From the NCBI GenBank assembly GCA_903829325.1, contig CAIKPM010000045.1:28015-92014 (forward strand): a stretch of DNA of 64,000 bases, read 5' to 3'. Below the pieces are notes generated by a model that worked only from the letters and a program-made list of their open reading frames with translations, searched no databases and had not been told where the DNA came from. Position 1 is the first letter of the stretch; every line of letters begins with the position of its first letter. Both the position numbers and the translations under genes were made by a program. Positions 17,290 to 25,730 of this stretch are shown here, piece after piece. The DNA is from an uncultured bacterium (GTDB lineage: Bacteria > Vulcanimicrobiota > Vulcanimicrobiia > Vulcanimicrobiales > Vulcanimicrobiaceae).

Positions 17290-17702
17290 TGCGCTGGCGT
17301 GCCTTCGGTATGATTGGCTAGACCAAAATTCGTCAAGTCTGCCGCCTTAGCAGCATCCATCACGCGCAAGAGCATGCCGTACGAAGCGTGAGGGTCAGCC
17401 TTGACAATCACGCTGGCGTAACGATGCTCGGTCACATCAGCCAAGTTGCGAAATGCTTGCGTCAAATCGGCTGGCGCAACACTTTTGGCACCCAAGGCCA
17501 CCCGATCGTGCTGATCAATCGTGACCACGATTTGGGAATTTTCGAGCTTGGTCGTATTCTTCGCTTCAGGTAACCGCTGCTCACGCGATACCGACGTAAG
17601 AATAATAAAGATAATCAACAATACCAATAACACGTCCGTAAAGGGCGTGATATTGATCGTGGACATCACTTCATCGTCGTTTGTACTATTTGCCAAAGCC
17701 AT
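17286..17702 (-). CDS. exbD: ExbD/TolR family protein, second copy
   Basis: 138 residues. A cytoplasmic N-terminus with the family motif MSTINITPFTDVLLVLLIIF, whose membrane Asp is the proton-path residue, then a periplasmic domain (VVTIDQHDRVALGAKSVAPA, RYASVIVKADPHASYGMLLR). It diverges clearly from the upstream copy, so this is not a recent duplication. Overlaps tonB by 4 nt. Confidence 0.92.
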   Translation of the reverse strand: MALANSTNDDEVMSTINITPFTDVLLVLLIIFIILTSVSREQRLPEAKNTTKLENSQIVVTIDQHDRVALGAKSVAPADLTQAFRNLADVTEHRYASVIVKADPHASYGMLLRVMDAAKAADLTNFGLANHTEGTPAQ

Positions 17703-17712
17703 TATTCATGCT

Positions 17713-18126
17713 CTAATTTGTCACAAAGCCGACATCGTTGAGTTTGGCGAGTTTCGCCGCATCGAGCACACGAATAATCATGCCATACGGCGCTTTTTCA
17801 TCAGCCAAAATTGCTACATGCAAATGGCCGCGGCGAGCAGCCACGCGAGCGAGCGCTCCATAAATGGCCGTGGTATCGGTGGGATGATCGTCAATGAGAA
17901 TATGACCAGCAGCATTCACGGTCACCTCTATTGTTTTATGCCGCAATTTCGTATCGGTCACACTGCTTGCGCCACGATTAGGCAAAGACTTCGCGAAGCC
18001 AGGCGGGGACACAAACGATGCCAAGATCATAAAGATGATTAATAGCACGAGCAAGACATCCGTAAACGGAGTGATGTTAATTTCCGCCATCAGCTCGTCT
18101 TGGCGGCTGCCCTTAATCAACGCCAC
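17713..18126 (-). CDS. exbD: ExbD/TolR family protein, first copy
   Basis: 137 residues. MAEINITPFTDVLLVLLIIF keeps the membrane Asp. The periplasmic part contains KTIEVTVNAAGHILIDDHPT and HVAILADEKAPYGMIIRVLD. It lies 5 nt after exbB and 10 nt before the second exbD. In an ExbB-ExbD-ExbD-TonB arrangement the two ExbD proteins may form a mixed dimer in the pore; that is inference. Confidence 0.92.
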   Translation of the reverse strand: MALIKGSRQDELMAEINITPFTDVLLVLLIIFMILASFVSPPGFAKSLPNRGASSVTDTKLRHKTIEVTVNAAGHILIDDHPTDTTAIYGALARVAARRGHLHVAILADEKAPYGMIIRVLDAAKLAKLNDVGFVTN

Positions 18127-18131
18127 AGAGA

Positions 18132-18785
18132 TTAAACGGGAGCCTGAATGATGCTTTGGCCCGAATTATGGAAATGAAGCATCTCAGCTAATAAATTTGC
18201 CGTCACGACCATTTCTTCGCTATACGCTTTAACGCGTGTTTTGAAATAATTGAAAAAAATAACCGAGATCACCGCAACAAACAGACCTGCGGCGGTTGTG
18301 ATCAAGGCCTCAGAAACACCTTGGGCGACCACTGCCGGCGAAGGATTTCCCTTGAGTGCAATATCTTGAAAAGCGCGGATAATCCCAAGTACGGTGCCGA
18401 AGAGACCGACAAAAGGCGCAATCACCGCGACCGTACCGATAATACCCAGATTACTCTCGAGTTGATACGTATGCTCCAACAAAGCAATCTGCAAAGCCTC
18501 GGCAATATCAGACCGACTCTTGTCACCACGCTGCAAACCAAAAGCGAGGACTCGCGGTAACATACCCCGATAACGCCCGCAAACACTAATTGCACCAGCT
18601 AAATCATTATTTGTAATACGCGAGGCGATTTCACGCAACAGCCCGTGCGAATCTCCATGCTGGGTCGCAAAAAATATCAAACGCTCGATGACAATTGTCA
18701 CCACCAACAAAGAACAGGCCAACAAGCCGATCATCGCTGGGCCACCCTGAAGAATAAACGCAAAACTACTTTGTAAGAAACTCAC
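18132..18785 (-). CDS. exbB: ExbB/TolQ/MotA proton channel family protein
   Basis: 217 residues, three transmembrane helices: AMIGLLACSLLVVTIVIERL near the N-terminus, then the conserved pair NLGIIGTVAVIAPFVGLFGT and ALITTAAGLFVAVISVIFFN with the family Thr and Gly residues. GTG at 18785 follows a GAGG-type ribosome site. A 37-nt gap separates it from tyrA, the largest gap in this part of the run, so a promoter for the exb-tonB genes could be there; I see no strong match. Confidence 0.92.
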   Translation of the reverse strand: MSFLQSSFAFILQGGPAMIGLLACSLLVVTIVIERLIFFATQHGDSHGLLREIASRITNNDLAGAISVCGRYRGMLPRVLAFGLQRGDKSRSDIAEALQIALLEHTYQLESNLGIIGTVAVIAPFVGLFGTVLGIIRAFQDIALKGNPSPAVVAQGVSEALITTAAGLFVAVISVIFFNYFKTRVKAYSEEMVVTANLLAEMLHFHNSGQSIIQAPV

Positions 18786-18822
18786 GCTGCCTCTTTCACG
18801 ACATAGCGAACCGCGCGCTAGA

Positions 18823-19677
18823 TTACGTGTCTAGGGCGTCAGGCTCGGGAAGCCCTGCTGCCAAAGAATTCGCCTGAGCAAACGCTGCACTCACGGCTGA
18901 TAATCGCCCCGCACGAACATCTTGCGCAAAGCCCAAAAGGCGCTGCGCATACGCTTCAAGCTCTGTTGCAATCGGTTGGGCATTGTATTGATAAATCGCA
19001 TTCCACACATGATCCGACGAACGTGCCAAGCGAAGCATATCAAGCAAACCTTGGCCAAATAAACCGGCGGTTGGTTCACGCAAGGCTTGCAGAGCCAAGA
19101 CGGTCGCAAGGCTCTGGGGGAGATGCGAGGTTCGCGCCACGAGCTCATCGTGCGCGACCGCCTCAAGCGCAAGCGGATGCGCACCCATCGCGGCCACCAG
19201 CTCGTGCAGCAGAGCCAACTGCTCTGGCCCAGCAACGGGCACATACGCCCACGGTCGCCCCTGGAATAAATCGGCGCGAGCCGCCTGTGGCCCCGACGCT
19301 TCCGAGCCAGCCATCGGGTGGGTCGGCACGAACATCGGCACCGTCTGTCCAAGCTCCGCGACCACCCGTTTCACCGAGGCGACGTCGATAATCAAGCGCG
19401 GCCAAGCCCCTGCGCGCGGCAGCGCATTCAAGCGAGCGAGGGCAGCAAGTACCGCAGCAACCGGCATCGCTAAGACGAGAATGTCGACCTTCTCGGCTAG
19501 CTCGCAAACATCAGCGCACAGCGCAGTTACGGCGCCACGTTCGAGAGCAATCCGCCGATGTTCGGGATCAGGCTCGACCCCGAAGACGACCAGGTCTGGG
19601 TGCTCGTGGCGATACCGCAAACCAAGCGAAGCACCCAACACACCGAGCCCAACGATCCCAAGGGCAGCCTCAGCCAT
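18823..19677 (-). CDS. tyrA: Prephenate dehydrogenase
   Basis: NAD(P)-dependent oxidative decarboxylation of prephenate toward tyrosine. About 284 residues. The Rossmann signature LGIVGLGVLGASLGLRYRHE is at the N-terminus; VPTHPMAGSEASGPQAARAD, then LFQGRPWAYVP is the substrate-binding block; the C-terminal helical half has VARTSHLPQSLATVLALQAL. ATG at 19677 is preferred over TTG at 19683. It follows aroF by 23 nt, so the aroH-aroF-tyrA order covers the entry, branch and tyrosine arm of aromatic synthesis. Confidence 0.93.
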   Translation of the reverse strand: MAEAALGIVGLGVLGASLGLRYRHEHPDLVVFGVEPDPEHRRIALERGAVTALCADVCELAEKVDILVLAMPVAAVLAALARLNALPRAGAWPRLIIDVASVKRVVAELGQTVPMFVPTHPMAGSEASGPQAARADLFQGRPWAYVPVAGPEQLALLHELVAAMGAHPLALEAVAHDELVARTSHLPQSLATVLALQALREPTAGLFGQGLLDMLRLARSSDHVWNAIYQYNAQPIATELEAYAQRLLGFAQDVRAGRLSAVSAAFAQANSLAAGLPEPDALDT

Positions 19678-19700
19678 TAGCAAGCTCGCGGAAAACGGGA

Positions 19701-20723
19701 TTACACCGTGCGGCCAACAGCCTCAGCCACGCGCCCGAGCTTCTGCATCAAGTCCGCAAACAGCGGTAAGGTCAACGACTGAGGACCATCGGAAAGTGCG
19801 ACCGCTGGATTGGGGTGAACCTCGATCAGCAAGCCATCTGCCCCGGCTGCGACGCCAGCCAACGCCATCGGTGCGACCAACAGGCGTGCGCCGGTGCCAT
19901 GCGAAGGATCGACCACCACGGGGAGATGGGTCAAGCTTTTGACCAATGGAATCGCTGACAAATCCAGCACATTGCGGGTCATCGGATCGTACGAGCGGAT
20001 TCCCCGCTCACAGAGAACGACTTCATGATTGCCCGCGACGACAATATATTCTGCGGCCATGAGCCACTCTTCGATCGTCGCGGAAATACCGCGTTTTAAT
20101 AACACCGGCTTGTGAATATTGCCGACTTCTTGCAAGAGCGTAAAATTCTGCATATTGCGCGCGCCGATTTGCAGCATGTCGGCATATTGCGCAACGTCAG
20201 CGACATCGCGCACATCGAGCACCTCAGTCACGACCGCCAAACCATGTGCATCTGCCGCTTCGCGCAACAGTTTCAGACCTTCGAGCTTCAAGCCCTGAAA
20301 AGCGTATGGTGAAGTACGTGGCTTAAAGGCGCCGCCCCGCAGCACCCGGGCACCACTCGCCGCAACACCGGCAGCAGTTTCCATCACTTGCTCACGCGAC
20401 TCGACACTGCACGGACCGGCACAAACGGTTACTTCGGAGCCGCCAAACGTCGCCCCATTGGCTAAACGCACAATGGTGGATTCTGGGCGCGCCTCTTTGC
20501 TCACAAGTTTGTACGAGCGTGAAATCGGGACCACGTGTTCGACATGTTCTAATTGCGCGAACTGAGCCATCAAGGTTTCTTTATCTGCGGAAACACCTAA
20601 AATACCAATGACAGTCCGCTCAACCCCTTTACTCAGATGAGCTTTCAGTTTTAAGGCGGTTGCGACAGCCAGGACGCTCTCAATATGGGCGTCAGTCGCA
20701 TGTGGTTTGAGGACGACGATCAC
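19701..20723 (-). CDS. aroF: 3-deoxy-7-phosphoheptulonate (DAHP) synthase
   Basis: First step of the shikimate pathway. 340 residues: an N-terminal ferredoxin-like regulatory domain (about 1-70, [20 protein letters not shown]) and the KDPG-aldolase-like catalytic barrel ([75 protein letters not shown]). This is the type I-beta form usual in Bacillus and Thermotoga rather than the E. coli AroG type. GTG at 20723 overlaps aroH by 4 nt. Confidence 0.96.
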   Translation of the reverse strand: MIVVLKPHATDAHIESVLAVATALKLKAHLSKGVERTVIGILGVSADKETLMAQFAQLEHVEHVVPISRSYKLVSKEARPESTIVRLANGATFGGSEVTVCAGPCSVESREQVMETAAGVAASGARVLRGGAFKPRTSPYAFQGLKLEGLKLLREAADAHGLAVVTEVLDVRDVADVAQYADMLQIGARNMQNFTLLQEVGNIHKPVLLKRGISATIEEWLMAAEYIVVAGNHEVVLCERGIRSYDPMTRNVLDLSAIPLVKSLTHLPVVVDPSHGTGARLLVAPMALAGVAAGADGLLIEVHPNPAVALSDGPQSLTLPLFADLMQKLGRVAEAVGRTV

Positions 20724-21103
20724 GAAATATTCTGCTCCGTAGGTTGAAGGTCAGGACGTAGGATGTGGGCTTCACGCAGATAGACGTGATGAATTTCGTC
20801 TTGCGCAGCGGTGGTGTTGACGTGGATGAGGACACGAATACAGCGCGCTAATCCGCCTGGCACACCGATTTCGGTAAAATTCAGGAGAGGCACAAGATGC
20901 CACCCCATACGGCGGGCCGCAGCTGCGGGAAACGTTGCAGTCAAATCCGGCGAGACCGTAAACAACGCTGAAGCGATCGCTTCAAGCCGCAATCCATTCG
21001 CAGAGACGATTTCGGCGAGTAGTTCTTCGGTTGCGTCGAGGATCGCAGCTGCGGTGTCATCTTGCACCGTCGTTGCACCACGAATGCCTCGCACCTCAGT
21101 CAT
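20720..21103 (-). CDS. aroH: Chorismate mutase, AroH type
   Basis: Chorismate to prephenate. 127 residues, the length of the Bacillus-type trimeric enzyme. [20 protein letters not shown] starts exactly as the family does, and [20 protein letters not shown] and [15 protein letters not shown] hold the catalytic arginines. ATG at 21103 overlaps the rluB stop by 8 nt; a longer frame to 21136 would add unmatched residues. Confidence 0.94.
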   Translation of the reverse strand: MTEVRGIRGATTVQDDTAAAILDATEELLAEIVSANGLRLEAIASALFTVSPDLTATFPAAAARRMGWHLVPLLNFTEIGVPGGLARCIRVLIHVNTTAAQDEIHHVYLREAHILRPDLQPTEQNIS

Positions 21104-21866
21104 GCGCATCATCCACGCCAGCCTCTTCGCTCGCAAGCGCCAGCATCCGCTTCAAAGCCACCAATTCACGGCCGAAGAGCTGCCGCGTTGCTCCGACAGG
21201 AAGATCTCCTAAGGAAAGTGGGCCAAAGCGCAGCCGAGTCAGAGCGATCACCGGGCGCTCGATATGTTCGAGCATCCGTCGCACTTGGCGATTTTTGCCT
21301 TCGTGAATCGTCAGGTCGATGATCGATTGCTCACGGTTAGCCGCCACGATGCGCACCTGGGCTGGCGCCGTGCGTCCATCCTCCAGCTGCAAGCCTGCAC
21401 GCAATTCCGTCACGCGCAACGGATCGAGTCGCCCGCGCACGACGACGCGATAGGTCTTCTCAACCCCAAATGAGGGGTGGGTCAGGAGATGGGTCAGCGG
21501 TCCATCATCGGTCACGAGCAGCAACCCGGCGGTATCGTAATCAAGTCGTCCAACAGGATAGAGGCGCTTGCCCGGAGGCAATAACTCGGCGATCGTCCGG
21601 CGCCCTTCAGGATCGTGCAAGGTGGTCATCACCCCGTAGGGCTTATGGATCACTAAATACGTCCAAGCGTTTTGGAGTGTGACCGGACGTCCGTCCACCG
21701 TTACATTAGCACTTTCGGCCACGGAAGTCCCCAAGGTACGCACGACCTTGCCATCAACCGTCACCCGCCCGGCAAGAATAAACTCCTCGGCAACTCGCCG
21801 AGAAGCCACGCCCGCATGAGCTAAAAATCGTTGCAACCGCATCATATGGGGGCTCTTCTTCAACAT
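21096..21866 (-). CDS. rluB: Pseudouridine synthase, RsuA/RluB family
   Basis: Isomerises uridine to pseudouridine in rRNA. 256 residues: an N-terminal S4 RNA-binding domain ([20 protein letters not shown]) and the catalytic domain with the active-site Asp in [20 protein letters not shown], plus [20 protein letters not shown] and the [12 protein letters not shown] block. RluB versus RsuA or RluE cannot be settled by eye; the S4 domain and length fit RluB. Its ATG overlaps the glycosyltransferase stop by 1 nt (TGATG). Confidence 0.9.
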   Translation of the reverse strand: MLKKSPHMMRLQRFLAHAGVASRRVAEEFILAGRVTVDGKVVRTLGTSVAESANVTVDGRPVTLQNAWTYLVIHKPYGVMTTLHDPEGRRTIAELLPPGKRLYPVGRLDYDTAGLLLVTDDGPLTHLLTHPSFGVEKTYRVVVRGRLDPLRVTELRAGLQLEDGRTAPAQVRIVAANREQSIIDLTIHEGKNRQVRRMLEHIERPVIALTRLRFGPLSLGDLPVGATRQLFGRELVALKRMLALASEEAGVDDAHD

Positions 21867-23059
21867 CAGGCTCGCGAAAGCAGCTCGTTATAAAGGTCCA
21901 GCATCGCTTGGGTGGTCACTCGTCGATCATACCGAGCTCCAACAGCCTTGCGCGCCGCCCGTAATGCGGGGGTCGTTTGGCGGCAAAATACATCTTCCAG
22001 CGCCGCACTGAATGCAGCGGCCTCTGGCGCAACCAAATAGGCATCGGATTCCGCCACGACCTCGCGACCTTGAGGAGTGTCAATTGCCACAACCGGCAAT
22101 TCGGCGTAGAGTGCTTCGGCCAAAACCAGACCTTGTGTCTCGCTCAAGCTTGGAAACGCAAACACGTCACAACTACGATAATAGCGGGCCGTTGTTGCCC
22201 GGTCACAATGGCCGACAAAATCAACCCGATCGCTCAGATTCAATTCCGCCCCCAGCGCTTGCAAGGCCGATAAACGCGGACCACTGCCCAACACGATGAG
22301 TCGCGCAGGCGTCGTCAAGCGAGCTAGCGCAGCGAGCAATAATTCAATATTTTTTTCTTGCCCTAACCGCGCAACACATAAAATTAAGCGCTCATCTGGC
22401 CCGCAGCCCAAGCTCTGCCGCGAATACGGTCGTGCCTCATCTAATGCACACGTATCAATCCCTTGGGGTAGTACCTCAATCCGCGTGTCAATCCCCAACT
22501 CGCGCAACGCGGTACGGCAAGCGCTAGTCGGCACCGTCACAACCTGCGCGCGTGCAGCAAAAGAACGCATATACGAACGCAAACAAAGCCTCACCAATCG
22601 CTGGGCCGGCCCTGCATAATGAAGATATGCTTCTAATTTCGTGTGATAAGTGAGAATCAGGGGAACACACTTGCGGGCCGCCACTGCCCTTGCCAACCAG
22701 CCCGAGAGAAACCATGAATGGGCATGCACGAGTGCGACGCCTTCGAGTTGCCGAAGCAAACCCACCGTCAACCAAGGAACGATCCCACGATACCCAACCC
22801 CACCTGGCAGGGGAAACGACGGCAAGCAAATCCGCATGTCGGCATAAGCATACTGCTCAGAATCGGCTCTGGGGATTTTAGGTGTGACGAGAATCACAGA
22901 GAGAGAAGTTATCCACAGCTCGCGACAGAGCCCATCAAGGGCGAAAACGACGCCATTGTGCAATGGGAAAAAGACGTCTGCAAAGAGCGCGATGGAGCGA
23001 CTCGCCCCTTTCGGAGGCTGTGTCGAAAATCTGGATATATAAGGAAGCTTTAGTCTCAT
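21866..23059 (-). CDS. GT4-family glycosyltransferase
   Basis: 397 residues, GT-B fold. The start ATG at 23059 follows AAGGGGGC with 5-nt spacing; longer frames upstream lack such a site. N-terminal donor/acceptor half: SIALFADVFFPLHNGVVFAL, PLILTYHTKLEAYLHYAG. C-terminal UDP-sugar half: RLILCVARLGQEKNIELLLA, FAFPSLSETQGLVLAEALYA (EX7E-type), VVAIDTPQGREVV. It resembles enzymes that glycosylate lipids, including diacylglycerol glucosyltransferases, but the acceptor cannot be told. It heads the 20-gene minus-strand run. Confidence 0.9.
   Translation of the reverse strand: MRLKLPYISRFSTQPPKGASRSIALFADVFFPLHNGVVFALDGLCRELWITSLSVILVTPKIPRADSEQYAYADMRICLPSFPLPGGVGYRGIVPWLTVGLLRQLEGVALVHAHSWFLSGWLARAVAARKCVPLILTYHTKLEAYLHYAGPAQRLVRLCLRSYMRSFAARAQVVTVPTSACRTALRELGIDTRIEVLPQGIDTCALDEARPYSRQSLGCGPDERLILCVARLGQEKNIELLLAALARLTTPARLIVLGSGPRLSALQALGAELNLSDRVDFVGHCDRATTARYYRSCDVFAFPSLSETQGLVLAEALYAELPVVAIDTPQGREVVAESDAYLVAPEAAAFSAALEDVFCRQTTPALRAARKAVGARYDRRVTTQAMLDLYNELLSRA
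22909..22917 (+). promoter_or_regulatory. Consensus DnaA box (inside glycosyltransferase gene)
   Basis: TTATCCACA, a perfect match to the DnaA 9-mer. It lies within the coding sequence of the glycosyltransferase (encoding part of ELWITS), so it may be coincidental. An inverted perfect copy lies 265 bp away at 23182. Confidence 0.4.
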
Positions 23060-23181
23060 TTTTTGCCCCCTTGCCGCTGTTGTCGCATCTTCGCTCACCC
23101 CGCCATCCATGATGCAGGACGACAAAGCGGCTTCCCTTTCTGTCCACTGGCCAGCCGATCGGCAACGAGCAAGGGCCAGCC

Positions 23182-23190
23182 TGTGGATAA
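23182..23190 (-). promoter_or_regulatory. Consensus DnaA box (intergenic)
   Basis: TGTGGATAA on the plus strand, i.e. TTATCCACA on the minus strand. It lies in the 219-bp divergent region between the glycosyltransferase and the yabE-like gene, about 95 bp upstream of the latter's start. It could let DnaA regulate one or both genes. Confidence 0.45.
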
Positions 23191-23278
23191 CTTTTCTGGG
23201 ATTTGACGCAGCATTGACAGACGTGATATGGTACCGCCGGAATAGGGTAGCCGTAGAGGTTCGCCCTTCCTTTCCGCC

Positions 23279-24202
23279 ATGGGAGGCATATTGATTACTC
23301 CGACTTCGCGAAAACCTGGTCCGCACAAAGGCGCGTCACTCGCTGCCGTTGCTCTCGCTGTCGCATGTGCCTTTGGGTCAGCAGCCTCAGCTCAGATCAG
23401 CACGATGATGCCCGCCAAGCAACCAGCGTTGCAAGTCAGTATTCAACCTCTCGTTATTTTTGTTGACCACCAATTTATCGAAACAAACACCAGCACTCAC
23501 ACCATTCCTGAAGCACTCGCCGAAGCGAATATCCATCTGGGCCCGAATGATGTCGTGTTGCCGCGCCGAAACGGTGCATTACCAGCTGACGGAATTCTGC
23601 ATGTTGAACGCGTGAAGACTTGGACACAGAATGTCTGCTCACGTATTACTCCTGACACACAGACACATTATGTGGCGACACTTCCGAAGAATGCCACGCG
23701 CACCGAGCAAACCGGCACCCCGGGTTTACTGCAAACAACCTTACGATATGTCTCGATTGACGGCAAGCCAACAACAACGTTTGTTGTCGCTTCTCATCTC
23801 CTCGTTGCGGCACAACCACGAATTATCGCGCGCGGTACTGCAATGACACGCGAAGAAATGGCCGATCGCTTTAGCGCACCCGCCGAAGACACGCTTAGCC
23901 GCACCAGCACGCTCGCCCATAGCGCGATCTCTATGATCGCAACCGCGTATACCGCTTTCTGTGATACTTGTTCTGGAACCGGACGCGGGTCGACTGGCAT
24001 GCTCGTCCATCACGGCGTCGTCGCAGTGGATCCACGAGTGATCCCACTTGGTTCGCATTTGTTTATTCCTGGCTATGGTCACGCAATTGCCGGCGATACC
24101 GGTGGTGCAATTGTCGGCCAGCGCATCGATCTTGCTTTCAATTCCTACGGCGACGCGATCCGCTTTGGACGCCGCCCCGTTACTGTCTACGTCTTGCGCT
24201 AA
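23279..24202 (+). CDS. YabE-like 3D (Asp-Asp-Asp) domain cell-wall protein
   Basis: 307 residues, exported (signal segment ASLAAVALAVACAFGSAASA). Residues about 50-100 resemble the DUF348 repeat (HTIPEALAEANIHLGPNDVV), followed by a G5-like segment (TWTQNVCSRITPDTQTHYVA), and a C-terminal 3D domain (ATAYTAFCDTCSGTGRGSTG, VVAVDPRVIPLGSHLFIPGY, IAGDTGGAIVGQRIDLAFNS) with its catalytic-type aspartates. Such proteins (B. subtilis YabE, YocH, Rpf/Sps) cleave or remodel peptidoglycan. As in Bacillus it sits directly before rsmA (3-nt gap). The first ATG lacks a clear ribosome site; TTG at 23291 after GGAGG is an alternative. Confidence 0.88.
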   Translation: MGGILITPTSRKPGPHKGASLAAVALAVACAFGSAASAQISTMMPAKQPALQVSIQPLVIFVDHQFIETNTSTHTIPEALAEANIHLGPNDVVLPRRNGALPADGILHVERVKTWTQNVCSRITPDTQTHYVATLPKNATRTEQTGTPGLLQTTLRYVSIDGKPTTTFVVASHLLVAAQPRIIARGTAMTREEMADRFSAPAEDTLSRTSTLAHSAISMIATAYTAFCDTCSGTGRGSTGMLVHHGVVAVDPRVIPLGSHLFIPGYGHAIAGDTGGAIVGQRIDLAFNSYGDAIRFGRRPVTVYVLR

Positions 24203-24205
24203 ACA

Positions 24206-25018
24206 GTGCATGCTCGCTCCCTGCTGAGTGATCGAGGGCTTCGCCCCAAAAAGCATTTAGGGCAACATTTTCTGGTCGATGAAGCAAGCGTTAGTCGTAT
24301 TGCTGATCTTGTCATTACCACCAACCCCTTGGTTGAGGTCGGGCCGGGGACAGGTGTGCTAACCCGCGCGCTTGCCCCGCGAGTACCAAAACTGCAAGTG
24401 ATAGAAATCGATCCCGACATGGTGGCGATTCTGTGCGCTGACCCTGCACTGACCAACGTTACGATCACCGAACACGATGCCCTCACGTATGATTATGCCG
24501 CGCTGAGCCAAGCCGGTCCGTGGCATGCGACCGGCAATTTACCGTATAACGTCGGCACCCCCTTACTGCTCCAGTGGATAGAAAGCCCAAGTCCACCTGA
24601 GCGTATTACCGTGATGGTGCAAAAAGATGTTGCCGAGCGGCTGGCCGCGCAAGTGAACACTCCAGCATACGGCAGCCTGTCGGTAGCCGCGCAATTAATC
24701 ATGACAGTCCGCTGCGCTTTTGTCCTCGGACCCCAGGCCTTTTATCCCAAACCGAAAGTCGATTCAGCCGTGGTGGTGCTCGAGCGCAGGGCCGAGCCAA
24801 TCGTTTCGGGTACGCTGCTTACGCAAACCCGTGCGGTCGTACGCGCGGCTTTCGCGTACCGACGCAAAACCTTGGCCAATAGCCTCCATCTCGCGCTCGG
24901 CCTCGAGCGGACCCTTGCCCAAGGGGCTTTGCGCTCAATCGGACTTGATACGGAGATTCGTGGAGAACAACTCGGACTCAACGCATTCGTTGCTCTCGCC
25001 AAAGCGCTGGCCGCGTGA
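24206..25018 (+). CDS. rsmA: 16S rRNA adenine-1518/1519 dimethyltransferase
   Basis: Dimethylates two adjacent adenines in the 3' hairpin of 16S rRNA (KsgA). 270 residues. N-terminal LRPKKHLGQHFLVDEASVSR, SAM motif LVEVGPGTGVLTRALAPRVP, and the catalytic N-L-P-Y in HATGNLPYNVGTPLLLQWIE are all present; the C-terminal helical domain has FVLGPQAFYPKPKVDSAVVV. GTG at 24206 is the start. Loss of this enzyme gives kasugamycin resistance in other bacteria. Confidence 0.95.
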   Translation: MHARSLLSDRGLRPKKHLGQHFLVDEASVSRIADLVITTNPLVEVGPGTGVLTRALAPRVPKLQVIEIDPDMVAILCADPALTNVTITEHDALTYDYAALSQAGPWHATGNLPYNVGTPLLLQWIESPSPPERITVMVQKDVAERLAAQVNTPAYGSLSVAAQLIMTVRCAFVLGPQAFYPKPKVDSAVVVLERRAEPIVSGTLLTQTRAVVRAAFAYRRKTLANSLHLALGLERTLAQGALRSIGLDTEIRGEQLGLNAFVALAKALAA

Positions 25019-25730
25019 AGCATTCCCGCTCGGCTATAGCCTGCTGGGCTTGCTTGGGCTCGGCGCGATCCTCGTGCTTTCGCTCTTTGTCTTATTGCTT
25101 GGGGCCCGCGCCTTCGGCTTAAACCTCCAGCATGCCGATCTCGCTCATGTCACCCCCGCTGAAACCGTCGCGCTTTTTGTGCTTCAAGATGTTGCCTATG
25201 TACCAGTACTGCTTGCACTCTTCTGGGGATTACCACGCCTAGCGAAACGCAGTATTGAAGATTTTGGCCTCGGCACCCCCACCTTGCGCGATCTCCAGCG
25301 TGGCTTGTTCACCGGACTCATCACTCTGGTCACCGTGTATGTGGTGTCAAGCCTGACCGATCTCATCACCCACCAGCACCACCACCAAAATGAGCTCGCC
25401 CTCTTTGCCAATCTTGACCCACTGCAAACAATCATTGCCTGCATCACGGCGATGGTGTTGGCGCCTTTTTTTGAAGAGTGCATTTTTCGCGTTCTCCTCT
25501 TCAATCTGTTGCTGAGGTATTTGCCAATGGGGTTGGCGGTCTTCATCAGTGCAGCACTCTTTGGACTTGCCCATGGCCAGCTCGACGTGGCTCCAGTCTT
25601 AGCGGCCTGCGGAATCATCTTTGCGGTTGCGTACTACCGCACCGGATCGTTCTGGACGAACTACATCGCTCACGCTTGCCTCAATGGCGTGACGGTTATC
25701 GCAATCACGGTCTTCCATGCCCAAGGCTGA
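24990..25730 (+). CDS. CPBP-family intramembrane protease
   Basis: About 246 residues with six or more hydrophobic helices. The three Abi/CAAX-protease motifs are present: EExxxR in APFFEECIFRVLLFNLLLRY, a second-motif His in AALFGLAHGQLDVAPVLAAC, and HxxxN in YIAHACLNGVTVIAI. A His-rich loop (TDLITHQHHHQNELALF) precedes the first motif. Start uncertain: TTG at 24990 overlaps rsmA by 29 nt; GTG at 25074 would remove much of the first helix. Substrate unknown; family members act on prenylated proteins, bacteriocins or anti-sigma factors. Confidence 0.82.
   Translation: MLSPKRWPREAFPLGYSLLGLLGLGAILVLSLFVLLLGARAFGLNLQHADLAHVTPAETVALFVLQDVAYVPVLLALFWGLPRLAKRSIEDFGLGTPTLRDLQRGLFTGLITLVTVYVVSSLTDLITHQHHHQNELALFANLDPLQTIIACITAMVLAPFFEECIFRVLLFNLLLRYLPMGLAVFISAALFGLAHGQLDVAPVLAACGIIFAVAYYRTGSFWTNYIAHACLNGVTVIAITVFHAQG

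Noticed and set aside
22909..23190. Chromosomal origin of replication
   Set aside because: Only two DnaA boxes, one inside a gene, no AT-rich unwinding region and no dnaA/dnaN nearby.
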